64,000 nt of DNA from Ariolimax columbianus (GCA_036924085.1 JAVGWX010000019.1:19378793-19442792); one strand, 5' to 3'. Shown: positions 44,455 to 56,435, counted from the first letter of the stretch. The notes: a model not told the origin generated them from the letters alone. A program made the numbers and translations.

Positions 44455-45420
44455 CTGTTTGTATACCCCCATTTTTAAAAATTGTTTTTATATCCAAATA
44501 TTTGTTATTGTTTGTATATCCATAGATCTTTTATTGTTTGTATATCCACCGATCTTTTATTGTTTGTATATCCATATATGTTTTATTGTTTGTATATCCC
44601 CATATTTATTATTATTAGTATATCCATATATTTTTTATTGTTTTATATCCCCATATTTATTATTGTTTGTATATCCCCATATTTATTATTGTTTATATCC
44701 CCATATTTATTATTGTTTGTATATCCACATATTTATTATTGTTTGTATGTCCCCAAATTTATTATTGTTTGTATTTCCCCATATTTATTACTATTAGTAC
44801 ATCCATAGAATTTTTATGGTTTTATATCCCCATATTTATTATTGTTTGTATATCCCCATATTTATTATTGTTTGTATATCCCCATATTTATTATTGTTTG
44901 TATATCCCCATATTTATTATTGTTTGTATATCCCCATATTTATTATTGTTTGTATATCCCCATATTTATTATTGTTTTATATCCCCATATTTATTATTGT
45001 TTGTATATCCCCAAATTTATTATTGTTTGTATATCCCCATATTTATTATTGTTTGTATATTCCCAAATTTATTATTGTTTGTATTTCCCCATATTTATTA
45101 CTATTAGTACATCCATAGAATTTTTATTGTTTTATATCCCCATATTTATTATTGTTTGTATATCCCCATATTTATTATTGTTTGTATATCCCCATATTTA
45201 TTATTGTTTGTATATCCCCATATCTATTATTATTTGTATATCCCCATATTTATTATTGTTTGTATATCCCCATATTTATTATTGTTTTATATCCCCATAT
45301 TTATTATTGTTTGTATATCCCCAAAGTAATTATTGTTTGTATATCCCCATATTTATTATTGTTTGTATATCCCCATATTTATTATTGTTTGTATATCCAC
45401 ATATTGTATTGCTTATAATT
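44455..45420. repeat. second, unrelated 26-bp minisatellite, about 36 units
   Basis: The unit TATCCCCATATTTATTATTG + TTTGTA. A distinctive CTATTAGTACATCCATAGAA variant occurs at 44791 and 45101. Because 26 is not a multiple of three, all + frames read the same 26-residue pattern (IYYCLYIPIFIIVCISPYLL..), which explains several long open frames here. It ends 23 bp before the next exon. Confidence 0.95.
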
Positions 45421-45443
45421 ATTATCATACATTGTGTTATCAG

Positions 45444-45515
45444 AAAATGCCATGAGAACACCTGCAACTGCTATGAACACCACATGAACCAAACATGCGA
45501 GGATCCTTGCCCATG
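45444..45515 (+). CDS. TNF-receptor-like protein, second cysteine-rich exon
   Basis: An acceptor (TTGTGTTATCAG) ends at 45443 and the donor ATG|GTGAGC follows 45515. The 72-nt exon is phase 2-2 and joins the exon ending at 40913 in frame, forming an Arg codon. It reads KCHENTCNCYEHHMNQTCED then PCP, with six cysteines in 24 codons. Joined to the previous exon it completes the C..C step (SQC-R-KC) expected at the end of a TNF-receptor repeat. Small single-repeat receptors such as Fn14 or BCMA are possible models, but orthology cannot be claimed. Confidence 0.65.
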
Positions 45516-45589
45516 GTGAGCACTATTATCATCATCATTATTGTTTTTCTTCCTTTTCGGTGTATGTCTTGATAAGATGTTATGACATT

Positions 45590-45690
45590 GTGTCACAATT
45601 TACAGCAAAGGCTTCGACAGCTGCTCATTTCAGTCCAACACATCCGGTTTCAGAAAGGCATTTTTGGGGACCATGTTTGCCTTTCCTCCG
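45590..45690 (-). mobile_element. rep-A fragment
   Basis: TCAGTCCAACACATCCGGTT and TTCAGAAAGGCATTTTTGGG match the middle of rep-A reversed (CGGTCCAACACATCC..TTCAGCAAGC). Confidence 0.4.
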
Positions 45691-45739
45691 CGAACCCTAT
45701 TTTCTAGTCTCTCTAGACTCTTCTATAATTGCCATGTTG

Positions 45740-46490
45740 ACCAGACCGTACAAAGATGTAAGCGAGGGCTAGGAGCACTCAAGACTGGCTGCTGCCAACT
45801 TGAAACAGCGCCTCCTGTTCATCCTGTTTCGTCAGGTCGTGATGTCGGTTATCAATTACGGACTGGGCCACCTCACACTCAAGAACACAGTGTGGAATGT
45901 TGGAGCGCATTCAGAATGAAGGTATGCCACTGGTTCTGGGCTGCACTAGGCATCCTCACACTCAAGAACACAGTGTAAAAGGTTCGAGCGCATTCAGAAT
46001 GAAGGTATGCCACTGGTTCTGGGCTGCACTAGAGATACCTAGATTGTCATGATGCGGTTATATCAGTGACATCCATCATAAACTGACACAAGTCAACGCC
46101 TATATGTGTGTCACCACAGACACGCGGCACCCTCTGTACAGTAGTATATCAGACATCAAGGGTTCAAGAATCAAGAGAAGGGCGTGTCATGGATGGCACA
46201 GGCAGATACAACAATCCGACTCGTCACCCCAGCTGAGACGATAGCCAAGGGGGAAAAAATGGGTCCACACTGGCGAAAAAATGATAGAGTACTAGAGAGT
46301 CATCATAAGCAAGGAATGCAGAGAATAGGACAACGGTGGAGCACCTCAAGAGGGGAATCAGCTGATAAAGGAGAACAGGCAGCATAGTGATGATGTCATA
46401 CAATGACGGATCAGTGAGGCTCAACGGGACATCTGGCTGGGGCTTCTCTGCTAGAGGGAGAGGACTGTCACACTGCATCTTCGGCCGCAT
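45740..46490 (+). mobile_element. LINE relic with RT C-terminus and start of RNase H
   Basis: Fragments: RGLGALKT, LKQRLLFILFRQVVMSVINY, LERIQNEGMPLVLGCTRDT, KGVSWMAQADTTIRLVTPAE, then YNDGSVRLNGTSGWGFSA, the first RNase H strand with its catalytic Asp. An 83-bp segment (45868-45950) is duplicated in tandem. A different family from RNH-LINE. It is cut at the right by a SINE. Confidence 0.6.
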
Positions 46491-46500
46491 TATTGTTCTG

Positions 46501-46600
46501 TTCTTGGCAGAGTGGTTAGATCACTGTTTTCTCAGGGCAATGAGCCGGGCTTAAACCCCGGTCTCAACAGGCTCGTCTACCCAGCGGTAGACTTCTTTGT
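46501..46600 (+). mobile_element. tRNA-like SINE head
   Basis: TTGGCAGAGTGGTTAGATCA (A-box region) and GAGCCGGGCTTAAACCCCGG (T-arm and B-box-like region) are well preserved. The acceptor stem does not pair, so it is a SINE, not a tRNA gene. Confidence 0.5.
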
Positions 46601-46639
46601 TTTCATGAATTCAAGAGTGCCTCAGACAGGCTGTCCAAT

Positions 46640-47075
46640 TCATTGGTTTTATGGCTTTTGGTGGCCATTATGATTGACAGGGAATATGTAATGAAGACTA
46701 TCTTGTCTTTGACGTGGTTCCTGTTTTCCACAATGGCTAGCGTAGATATATTTAGTGACTCAGCTCTGAAAGACGTTTGAAAATGTTCCAGTGCCCACTG
46801 AGATATGGATTACCTGTCCATTATTTAATTTGGTGTAAACGACCCCTCCTCCATTTTTCATAGATCTCATTGCTGATCCATCTGTGTATATGCTGGTCCA
46901 TTATGTGGCTGGATATGTTCCTTGGATGTATTCTAAAACTATATTTTTTTTTCTAATTCTGTTTGTGTGTCTTTTTCCATCACTTCTGGTATGTTGTATA
47001 TCAGTTCTGAGAATTGTATTCTATTCCCTGGTGGAAATATGCTGCTTGTCTTTAAGGGTTCTGACTTTATCTATG
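46640..47075 (-). mobile_element. I-group LINE RNase H fragment
   Basis: On the minus strand, across small frameshifts: IPEVMEKDTQTELEKK, SIYTDGSAMRSMKN-like, NNGQVIHISVGT, FRAESLNIST and ALAIVENRNHVKDKIVF. These are the RNase H strands with D and E in place. Related to RNH-LINE but a separate subfamily. Confidence 0.5.
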
Positions 47076-47239
47076 CAAGGTCTGACATGGGGTTTGGGGT
47101 CGGGGGAGGGAAGCGGGGGAGAGAGGCTGGGGGAGGGAGGCGACTAGTGTGTTTGATACCATATTATATTAATGGGGGAGGGAGCTACTGCGTAGTCAAG
47201 TGGTTTACATACTATCTCAAACATGCATATTGGGCCCAA

Positions 47240-47690
47240 CATGCAGTACAGTGAGTGAGCTGACAGCAGCCAGAGTGTGAGGCCTATAGCTAACTGCTTA
47301 CGTCAGGGTCAGAGAACCAGAGCTGACTAAGACCTAATTATGCCTCCAAGTGGTGACCCTGAAAACAAACTGCACCAATGTTGTCTGGCTAACAGAATAA
47401 GGATCACTGTGGGAAATTTAACCCGGTACCCAAAGGAATAGAGCTTATCGAGCCGAAAGGCGCATATACCGCAGCCTCGCTGTAATCTATGACACAACGT
47501 CCCTTTCAGGAAGAATGCCGAAGAACAGGAACATAAATATGTCCAGATTCCGAAAGGTAGTGCTCCCTGTAGGAAGTAAACCAATTTAAATAAATGCGTG
47601 CTGAAGCCAAATGCACTGGGTAATAAGGTGGGAAAACGAGACACAATGAAACACTGTTTTTGGAAACAAGACGAACAAAACAAACCTACT
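47240..47690 (+). mobile_element. diverged rep-A plus a SINE body
   Basis: 47270-47510 follows rep-A landmarks loosely (CTTACGTCAGGGTCAGAGAA, AAAGGCGCATATACCGCAG, ATGACACAACG). 47575-47690 resembles the body of the SINE at 20785 (AAATGCGTGCTGAAGCCAAA, TGCACTGGG). Confidence 0.45.
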
Positions 47691-47859
47691 CTATGTAGCA
47701 TACATAATGTTTTTAGTTTTAGCGTTTACGTTTTTGTTGAGAAGATGTAGAAATGTGTTTAATTACACCTTTGTTCACTTGTTATGTAATTTGAGATTCT
47801 ATAAGATTCTATAAGAGATGCAAACCTTGAGCTTCATGCTCCTTTGTGAATTAAACATG

Positions 47860-48665
47860 CTGACCATACTTGAGTGGCTACCATACTGTTGTTGCGTACA
47901 GGGGAACGAGAAGGTAGATGTACTTGTAAAAAATAGTAACGATTCGGAATAAGAAAAAATTACAATCACATAATTTAAGAAAAAAGAGCTATCCATGCTG
48001 TCAAATAAAAAAGAACTAGTCAAACATCGACTATAAAAACCCTTGACTAACAAGTTGAAAAATTCCACGTACCTGGGTAACATAATCTCAGCAGATGGTA
48101 AAGGAGACACTAACATTCAATACAGATGTAATACAGCAAGTAAAATCATTGGGCAAATGCCCCTGATATTATAAAGTAGGCACGTGACAACGTATACAAA
48201 AAAGAACGCTATGCAATACAATATTCCTAACCACATTGTTCTATATGTGCCAGCATTGGACATTAACAAAGAAAGATAAAAGCAACATCGTGACAACAGA
48301 TGAAACGCCTGCACAGAATGCTTGGAGTAGCAAGAATGGTAGAATCAGAAACAAAGATATTAGGAGACAAGTAGATACAACACCGGTACTAGACCTCATC
48401 AAGAGACAACAAACTAAATGCTTCGGCTGTGACACGTCAAACACCTGATAGTATCCATCAGAAAGCAATTCTAAACTGATACAATGGATACAAAGCCAAG
48501 GACCGACTATGCAAAAGATGGACAGCAGAAATAACAGAATCAGTGAATCTCACCCGTGTACGAAGAAACAAGTATTGTTGTCTGGTCAAGAAACCTCTTT
48601 ATAATCTGACGCTTAAAGGCACAAGCAGGACAAAAAGTGAAACAAAGAAGAAGACTATCAGGAAC
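47860..48665 (+). mobile_element. LINE-E copy with RNase H fragment upstream
   Basis: 47865 reads EWLPYCCCVQGNEKVDVLVK, the last RNase H block of another LINE. From 48050 the LINE-E RT C-terminus follows: MCQHWTLTKKDKS, RLHRMLGVARMVESETKI-like, DIRRQVDTTPVLDLIKRQQT, RLCKRWTAEITESVNLTRVR and LYNLTLKGTSRTKSETKKKT, ending in AAGAAGAAG. Many stops. Confidence 0.6.
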
Positions 48666-49078
48666 AGATCACCATCCTTCACCCGTGAACAGAGCACAAC
48701 AAACTCAGCAGATAAGTGTAGAAGCGTCGACTGCCTGTTTCACTACTGCGCAAATGTGGACTTAACCAACAAACTACTACGGGCGTGTTTCTGTTTTGAA
48801 TTTCGTGTTGAATCCTTCTAGAATTCCCAAGCAAAGAGAAGTTGAGGAAAACTAAAACACACACAGAGAATAAATCTCTATACAAACATAAAGGACACAA
48901 TTAGGACGGAACAGAGCTGGAATGGGTGACTCGAGACAGGAGGACGTGTTGCATTTGTTGAAGACCTGTGATCCGCTGGAAGATGAAAAGGTTTTGATCG
49001 ACGGATTGACCAGTTCGCTGATGGTACACGTTGTTACAATACAATTGACAACTTCCTGTTTGAGCATTGCTTCAAAGG

Positions 49079-49146
<68 letters not shown>
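49079..49146. repeat. (TA)n microsatellite
   Basis: About 34 TA units directly upstream of the RTE-A copy. Confidence 0.97.
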
Positions 49147-49149
<3 letters not shown>

Positions 49150-50660
49150 TCCCGAATTTTGAATATCTGGGATCCAGAATTGACAAAAATGACGAGTGCT
49201 CGAAAGAAATCAGAAGAAGACTAGCTATGGCAGAGACTGAACAGCCTGCAGAAATTATGGCAGAGCACCAACAAAACGACAAAAGTGAAAGTATTGAGAG
49301 CTAGTGTTTTTCCTGTGGCAGCGTATGGCTGCGAATCATGGACGATTACCAAAACTTCTAGACAAATAATCAAATCTTTCGAGTAAAAATGTTACAGAAA
49401 GATTCTCAGAATACCCTGAATGGAGAAAAAAACAAATATAGACAATCGGCAAGAGTTACACATAGAGGAGAACTAGTTTATCAATTCCATTTTGTCTAGA
49501 ACATGTATAAACATCAAGAGACACAACGGTCTTCAGAGAACAGTCATGGAAGGTATGGTGCCAGGCAAAAAATGCAAGGGTAGACCAAGAAGACGATGGC
49601 ACCAAGATATCCAGGAATGTCTGGGTATGACTGTGGCGGAGGCTGAAGTTTTGTCAAGGGAAAGAGTTTCTTTCAGACAGGCTGTGGTGGAAACAAAAAC
49701 TGCCAGACTGAAAAAGAAAGAAGAGATACTACCCTAAGCTTTATATCGAAAAACTACCCAAGCATGGACTGGACCCATGCATACACCGACGGTTCTGTAA
49801 CAAACACTACACAGAACGGAGGGGCAGGAGCATTCCTTTTTCTACCAAATGGCAGAAAAATAACACTGTCATTCGCTACTGGTAAGTACACAAGCAATTT
49901 CAGAGCAGAGGCAGAGGCACTGAGGGCGGCAGTGGAAGAAATGGTGACACACAATAAAAATGAAAGCCATATAGTCCTGCATACAGATGCTCTCGCCGTA
50001 GTCAAAGCGCTAAAAAGCCAGAAAAACACTGAGCTTAATGACTTAAGAGCAGCACTCTGCAAACTGTGCCAGCAGTCCGCACCAAAAAGGGTAGTGGTAC
50101 AGTGGGTCCCATCACACTGCAACATCAAAGGCAACGAGGAGGCAGACAGACTGGCAAAAGAAGGTGCAAGACTACCACAAACAGATACTAGTATGACGTA
50201 CGAAGAGTCAAAACGGCTTATCAAAGCCAGATACATGACCAAATGGGAAACCGAACATACTGGTTACACCAAAAACGATGCCTATTACCAGTTGAACAGA
50301 AGAGAGCAGGTCGTTGTCTTCAGACTTCGCACTGGCCACAATAGACTGAGGTGCCACCTATTCAACAAATTGAAGATAGGTGGTACCGACGAATGCCCGT
50401 TCGGTACCGGTAAAATGACCGCTGAACATCTGCTGCAGAACTGCCCGACATACGAGGATCAGAGAGAGCAGATGTGGCCATCACCAGTGGAACTGCAAGA
50501 CAAGCTCTATGGCAGTGTCGACAGCCTCAGGATGACCGCCGCTTTTTTCGAAAAAATAATGGTTACTGTCTGACTGCGTACGAAGAAGAAGAAGAAGACA
50601 GGCTGTGATGGGGGCGACGCTCTATAAGGGACATGCTTCATGATGATGATGATGATCTAT
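49147..50660 (+). mobile_element. RTE-A relic interrupted by RNH-LINE
   Basis: YLGSRIDKNDECSKEIRRRL opens the copy. RTE-A sequence runs to 49690 and resumes at 50596 with GACAGGCTGTGATGGGGGCG, ending in CATGATGATGATGATGATC. Aligned to 2298-2818 it has several indels and stops. Confidence 0.8.
49691..50595 (+). mobile_element. RNH-LINE inserted in RTE-A
   Basis: AGACAGGCTGTG borders the insert on both sides (49675 and 50596; with one mismatch it extends to 16 bp). The 269-residue frame from 49764 holds RNase H (AYTDGSV, EAEALRAAVEE, LHTDALAVV, GNEEADRLAKE). The knuckle reads CPFGTGKMTAEHLLQNC, with one Cys replaced by Phe. It ends TGCGTACGAAGAAGAAGAAG. Confidence 0.93.
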
Positions 50661-51060
50661 ATTCATTATGCATAAAGACATTTGTCTAATTTACCAAATT
50701 GTGCTGATGCTGTTGCTCTTTTTATTCATTGCTTACGTGGATTATGGTAAGACATTGTTCTGTGTTTCAAATTTGACATTATAAGCATGTGTATTGAAAT
50801 TGTACCTGTGTTGTAAAATTAGTGGTGAACTCACAAAAACAGTAATAAATTATTTAGGTATTAACAATACAATCTTTAATAAACATGATCTTAACAAGAA
50901 AAATCAAAAATAATCATTTTTAAAAAAACTAGACTCCCAAATAATTTGGTCATGTTATAAAATATATAATCAGACATGCCAGTTTCAGTCAATCCAATTT
51001 TAAATTTTTGTAAATATTGTTTCTTCACAAAAAAACCAGGAAATTAACAAATTTATATAT
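50661..51060. other. no gene seen
   Basis: AT-rich flank of the mariner. Confidence 0.4.
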
Positions 51061-53530
51061 ACGAGGCATGTTCAAATGAAAACGGACCCAGTGGCTTTAT
51101 TACAAACATATGAAAGTGACGTCATCTGGTGTGACAGAATTAAATATAGCAATTGTTATGAAGTAAACATACTACAGGGTTAGTTAGAAAAAGTCGCCAT
51201 AGGCATTCAGACACGCATCCCCCTGCTTGGGTAGACGGCGGATGCCGTTCGAAAAAAAATGACTTCGGTTGCTCTTTGAACCACTTGGTCACAGAAACCA
51301 TCACATCTGTATCGGAGTCGAACCTTTGTCTCTTCAGAAATTTTTAAGGGTTCGAACAAATGGAAGTCATAAGGGGACATATCGGGGCTATAGGATGTGT
51401 GTGCCAGTACTTCCCACCTTTTCTGTGCTAACGCTTTGTGATGAATGTTCGCGACATGTGGACGCGCATTGTGCAACAGAATCACACCACGCGAAAGCAT
51501 TCCTGGTCGTTTATTTTTGATTGCTGTATGCAGCTTGTCTAGTGTGTCATTGTAGCGGATGGCACTGATGTTTACGTCAGACTCTTTAAAGTCTACCAAC
51601 AAAAGTCCATCATGGTATAAAAACGCTGCCAGCATAACCTTACCAGCAGAAATATGTGACTTAAATTTTTTTTGGTTTCTGTGATCCTTCTTCTTCTTCT
51701 GCGTACACAGTCAGACAGTAACCATTATTTTCTCGAAAAAAGCGGCGGTCATCCTGAGACTCTCGCCACTACCATAGAGCTTGTCTTGCAGTTCCACTGG
51801 CAATGGCCACATCTGCTCTCTCTGATCCTCGTATGTCGGGCAGTTCTGCAGCAAATGTTCAGCGGTCATTTTACCAGTACCGCACGGGCATTCGTCGGTA
51901 CACCCTATCTTCAATTTGTTGAATAGGTGGTACCTCAGTCTGTTGTGGCCAGTGCGAAGTCTGAAGACAACGACCTGCTCTCTTCGGTTCAACTGGTAAT
52001 AGGCATCGTTTTTGGTGTAACCAGTATGTTCGGTTTGCCATTTGGTCATGTATCTGGCTTTGATAAGCCGTTTTGACTCTTCGTACGTCATACTGGTATC
52101 TGTTTGTGGTAGCCTTGCACCTTCTTTTGCCAGTCTGTCTGCCTCCTCGTTGCCTTGGATGTTGCAGTGTGACGGAACCCACTGTACCACTACCCTTTTT
52201 GGTGCGGACTGCTGGCACAGTTTGCAGAGTGCTGCTCTTAAGTCATTAAGCTCAGTGTTTTTCTGGCTTTTTAGCGCTGTGACTACTTCGAGAGCATCTG
52301 TCAGCAGGACTATATGGCTCTCATTTTCACTGTGTGTTACCATTTCTTCCACTGCCGCCCTCAGTGCCTCTGCCTCTGCTCTGAAATTGCTTGTGTACTT
52401 ACCAGTAGCGAATGACAGTGTTATTTTTCTGCCATTTGATAGGTTCAGGAATGCTCCTGCCCCTCCGTTCTGTGTAGTGTTTGTTACAGAACCGTCGGTG
52501 TATGCATGGGTCCAGTCCATGCTTGGGTAGCTTTTCGTTATGAAGCTTAGGGTAGTGTCTCTCCTTTCTTTTTCACTCTGGCAGTTTTTGTTTGCAATAC
52601 CTGGTATATTTTCTACCACCTCTGGAAATATATCCTGCCTCCAAGTAGGTTTTCGTACAGTAGTGATGGGTTTTGGTGTTGTTAGTTATGGGATCTTCGT
52701 GCATCTTTGCTTTGGCTATTTCTGCAAAGTTTCTCCGCTTTAGTTTCCCATTTCCCAAATTGTTTAGTCTCTGGTACATTGGATGGTCCGTCAGTCTTCG
52801 GAGTTTCTCTGACTGCAGCTGGGCTCTGCAGTCCCTTCTGTCGGTCATGGATTGCAGTTTTGTAATCTTTTCAAGTTCTACAATTGGCGTTGACTTCATG
52901 CCACCTGTTATAATTCTCATGGCTTGGTTTTGAAGTTTGTTAACTTTATCGAAGTTCGCCTTCGCTGCGGTTGTCCATGCCGCAATGCCATACTCGAGAA
53001 CTGGTCTCACTCTTCCAGTGTACAGTTTCTTTAGTGTTTCTGTGATCCGAGATGTTTCCATTGCATGCTAGCAGTTTTGCTGCTCGGCTCAAAGTGGTGG
53101 CACCACGATTGATCCCCTGCCACTATGCGCAAAAGAAACGAATCACCCACCTCTTGGTATCGCAGCAAGGGGTTCAAACTCATCCCATGCGTTCTTCCTT
53201 ATGGTGATTGGTTTACAGCCGAGGTACCCGTTGTGAACACATCCTCCGATACTTTAATTTCTTACTAACCACCATTTGAACAGTCCCTATCGACTTCCTT
53301 CAGCTATTAGAAACTGAATAACAACTCAATGATCAACTATGGATGGATTCCGTATCACACCGGCCATGTTTTCAACGGTTTGCCGAGAAAACTATGAGTC
53401 AGAGGATAATGACATTTTGCAAGCTTGACGGTTGGTATCTGTTCTTTACACCAGAAGTGACATTTTCATGCGCATCGTACGTAAGTTCACTTGGTGCAGT
53501 TCGTTCCGGTTTCATTTGAACACGCCTCGT
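51061..53530 (-). mobile_element. mariner transposon, 1.1 kb, interrupted by RNH-LINE
   Basis: Terminal inverted repeats of 25 bp, ACGAGGCATGTTCAAATGAA.. at 51061-51085 and its complement at 53506-53530, differ at two positions, with TA on each side. The transposase runs on the minus strand: FLLRIVAGDQSWCHHFEPSS (first Asp) right of the insert; then KNKRPGMLSRGVILLHNARP and YSPDMSPYDFHLFEPLK (third Asp) left of it. The usual HDNARPH reads HNARPH: the second catalytic Asp codon is deleted in frame. Confidence 0.9.
51688..53035 (-). mobile_element. RNH-LINE inserted in mariner
   Basis: 1348 bp between two copies of GTTTCTGTGATCC (51675-51687 and 53036-53048). The minus-strand frame from 52619 to 51711 is open through RNase H and knuckle (CPCGTGKMTAEHLLQNC). 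Upstream, the end of RT (KLYTGRVRPVLEYGIAAWTT) is in another frame because of a 5-bp deletion near 52688. The tail is (TTC) at 51688. Confidence 0.95.
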
Positions 53531-53702
53531 ATATATACATATATATATATAGACACACACAAGTATATAAATACACACTCGCATACAGACCCACACATAC
53601 ACACTCACACATAACACATACAAGCACACATACACACTCACACATAACACACACAAACACACACACACACATACACATTACCCACACACACATATATATA
53701 TA
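53531..53702. repeat. (TA)n / (CA)n simple repeats
   Basis: TATATA then CACACATA-type repeats. Flanking open frames of C/V or T/H runs are not genes. Confidence 0.9.
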
Positions 53703-53936
53703 TATATATCATCATCATGTAGCATGTCCTTTGTAGAACGTCGCTCTCATCACAGTCTGTCTGAAAGAAACTCGTTCCCTTGCCAAAACACTAGCCTCCG
53801 CCACAGCCATACTCAGGCATTCCTAGATATCTTGGTGCCATCGTCTTCTTGGTCTACCCTTTCTCTTTTTGCCTGGCACCATACCTTCCATCCCCGTTCT
53901 CTCAAGACCATTGTGTCTCTTGATGTGACCAAAGTA
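53703..53936 (-). mobile_element. RTE-A 3' fragment
   Basis: Reverse complement of 2590-2818: the GHIK block, the MVPGKR basic block and MGATFYKGHAT-like end, starting with the tail CATCATCATGT. 5'-truncated. Confidence 0.8.
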
Positions 53937-54344
53937 TATATATATATGTACACACACACAATCGTATATACAGGATGATTCGGGGATAAACAGAGGTATT
54001 GGAAATTCATTATAAAATAGTTATTAGTTTACTAAATTTAATGAAAATTTGTGCAACTGTAAATGTCTCCTTTCTTTGAGTTGCTCAATATAACGTGATT
54101 CCTGCACGAAATAACCTTCCTTAAGGGAAAGCACCACATTGGCATGCAGAGTCCTGCAGTATGTTTAAATAAACGCCTCAATGCATTTCTTTGACACAAT
54201 CTAAATATCGTTATATATATGCATGTATGCATGTATATATGTCTGCATGTTTGTTTGCATGCATGTATGAATGTAAATAATATGTATATATAAAAAGTGT
54301 ATATACGAGTATATTATTTATGTATGAATGTGTGTCTATATATA
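53937..54344. other. no gene seen
   Basis: AT-rich with TATG/CATG-like short repeats at 54210-54340. Confidence 0.45.
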
Positions 54345-55505
54345 TCAGGTCAAGTCACGTCATCCCGTAACCGGTGAGGTCGTTGGGGCACACGTGAAGA
54401 CATCCTCAGAATCCCACGCCTTCTCTGCCCCTGCCTTTTCTGGTTGGAGATTGGTCCATTCTTTTATGTTGTCCTCCCACCTCTTTTTGGGACGGCCCCT
54501 TCTTCGTCTGCCTTGCACCTTTCTGTAGAGGATCGTATTTGCAAAACCATTTGATCTCAATATGTGACCGTACCAAGCAAGTTTCCGTCTTTTGACAGTG
54601 CCAAGAGGTCTTCAAAAGGCCCTGTTGCTGTTGTAATTCTATTTTGTATTTCCTCATTTGTAACTCGATCTTTGTACGTGACGTTTAAAAGTCTTCAGAA
54701 ACATCTCAGCTCTAAGGCATATATCCTTCGCTGAAGGTCAGCTGTAACTGTCCATGTCTCAGAAGCATAGAGGAATATTGACAGGACCAGTGAATGCATT
54801 AAACTGATTTTCGTGCATAGTGCTAACCGTTTATCTTGCCTATTTTGTTAAGCCGTGCAAGCGCCGCTATTGTCTGTGCTATTCTGGCGAACACCTCGCT
54901 TTTTTTATCTTTTATCACTGACAATCAAACCCAAATTTTTTAAACGGTCAACCACTTCGAGTTCCTGGCCTTTAGCTTTTATCCTACTTTTGAAGCCATC
55001 GGCGTTGTTGGTCATTAATTTTGTCTTTCCAGCGTTTATCTTCATACCATAGTCAAGAGCTGTTTCATCGAGTCTTCTGACCCATTCCTGGAGTTCTGCT
55101 TCTGAACCCGCTAACCCGTCGATATCATCTGCAAAACGAAGGTTGGTAATCGTTCGCCCCGCCCCCCCTTTTCCCCATCTTGATAGTACCAACGTGACCT
55201 CCAAGTGCCTCACTCATAATTCCCTCAAGGAATATATTTAAAAGAGTTGGAGAGAGTGCACAACCCTGTCTCACACCAACTGATGTACGAAACCAGTCCC
55301 CTCGCCTCCCATTCTAAGAACTGCGCCGGACGCCTTGTCATACAGGTGTTCAAGTACCTTCATAATATTTCGGTTGATTTTATACATCCTCAAGGTTGCC
55401 CATAGCGCTTAATGCCATACCCTATCAAACGACTTCTTACAATCAACAAACACATGATACAGTTTTTGCTGCTGTTCTAGATATTTCTCACTTAGCAGCC
55501 TTAAA
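54345..55505 (-). mobile_element. RTE-C LINE, longest copy (palm to C-terminus)
   Basis: Minus strand: KLYHVFVDCKKSFDRVWH, MYKINRNIMKVLEHLYDKAS and TITNLRFADDIDGLAGSEAE (catalytic F-A-D-D intact) with MKINAGKTKLM. After frame breaks come the KRRKLAWYG-like linker, GRRRRGRPKKRWEDNIKEWT and a short TGACC-type tail. Endonuclease missing. Confidence 0.88.
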
Positions 55506-55559
55506 TTAAATATCAGTTCTGTGTGTATATATATATATATATATATATACACACTTCGA

Positions 55560-56385
55560 ATATTTTGTTGGCAGATTTATTCTGAAAAAGTGAAAAACAA
55601 CCATCAATTTTCGACGTAGCTACCATTGTTTTCAATGCAAGTCCCCCACGTCCATAAAGTGCATGGATTCCTGTTGAAAAAAGCTATCTTGGTCACGTTT
55701 GTGGCCATTAATCTGCTGGACTTTTTCATGGGACCTGAAAGTGTTTCCTCCAAATGCCTCTTTCAGTAGTCAAAAGATGTGTATGAGTACGATTGATGTG
55801 GTAGACACTGAAAGTGGAGGTCATCAATGGTTGCAGCTGTTTCATGGATATCATGGGGTCGAACATTGTCATGTTGCAAAAGGACACCTTTACTCATAAG
55901 TCCACGTCGGTTGGATTTGATTGCGGGTCGAAGATGATTCATGAGAAGATCTGTATACGTGGCCCTGGTGACAGTGTTCCTTCTGGGCTTGTAGTGCTCT
56001 AAAATAACTCGTCGTTCGTAACAAAAGGAGGTCAGTATAACCTTCCCTGCAGATTGCTGGGCGTGAAACTTCTTCAGTTGGTGATGAGAGATCGCTCCAT
56101 TCCTTTCTCACTCTCTTCGTTTTAGGTACGTGGTAGGGAACTCGTGGTCTCATCTCCAGTAGCAATTCTTGCTAGGAAACAACAACCATCTGCTTCAAAG
56201 CGCCAGAAAAGTTCATGAAAGGCATCAACGCAACGGTGTTTCAATTCTGGAGTAAGCTGCCATGGGACCCAACCTACTTTGCAGACACTTTGTGGTATGG
56301 CTGCCCTTAATGCCACAATATCAGCTCTTTAATTCCCGCAAACATAGCTGGGTCAGTGGATTCACACATTTCCCAGGAGGTTCGA

Positions 56386-56390
<5 letters not shown>
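55560..56390 (-). mobile_element. second mariner-like relic
   Basis: Minus strand: LTPELKHRCVDAFHELFWRF and FLARIATGDETT (first Asp); later RRGLMSKGVLLQHDNVRPHD (second Asp). The third block is degraded (HQSYS). Many stops. Sequence type differs from the 51 kb mariner. The ends are obscured by TA repeats. Confidence 0.65.

Positions 56391-56392
<2 letters not shown>

Positions 56393-56432
<40 letters not shown>
56393..56432. repeat. (TA)n microsatellite
   Basis: About 18 TA units followed by T-rich sequence. Confidence 0.95.

Positions 56433-56435
<3 letters not shown>

Noticed and set aside
44408..45519. Frames of 146 and 225 residues with membrane-like IYYCLYIPIFIIV repeats
   Set aside because: A 26-bp minisatellite shows the same 26-residue pattern in every + frame. 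Only the last 24 codons, after the acceptor at 45443, are kept as a true exon.
53399..53693. Cys/Val-rich frames
   Set aside because: (CA)n and TATA repeats read in reverse.
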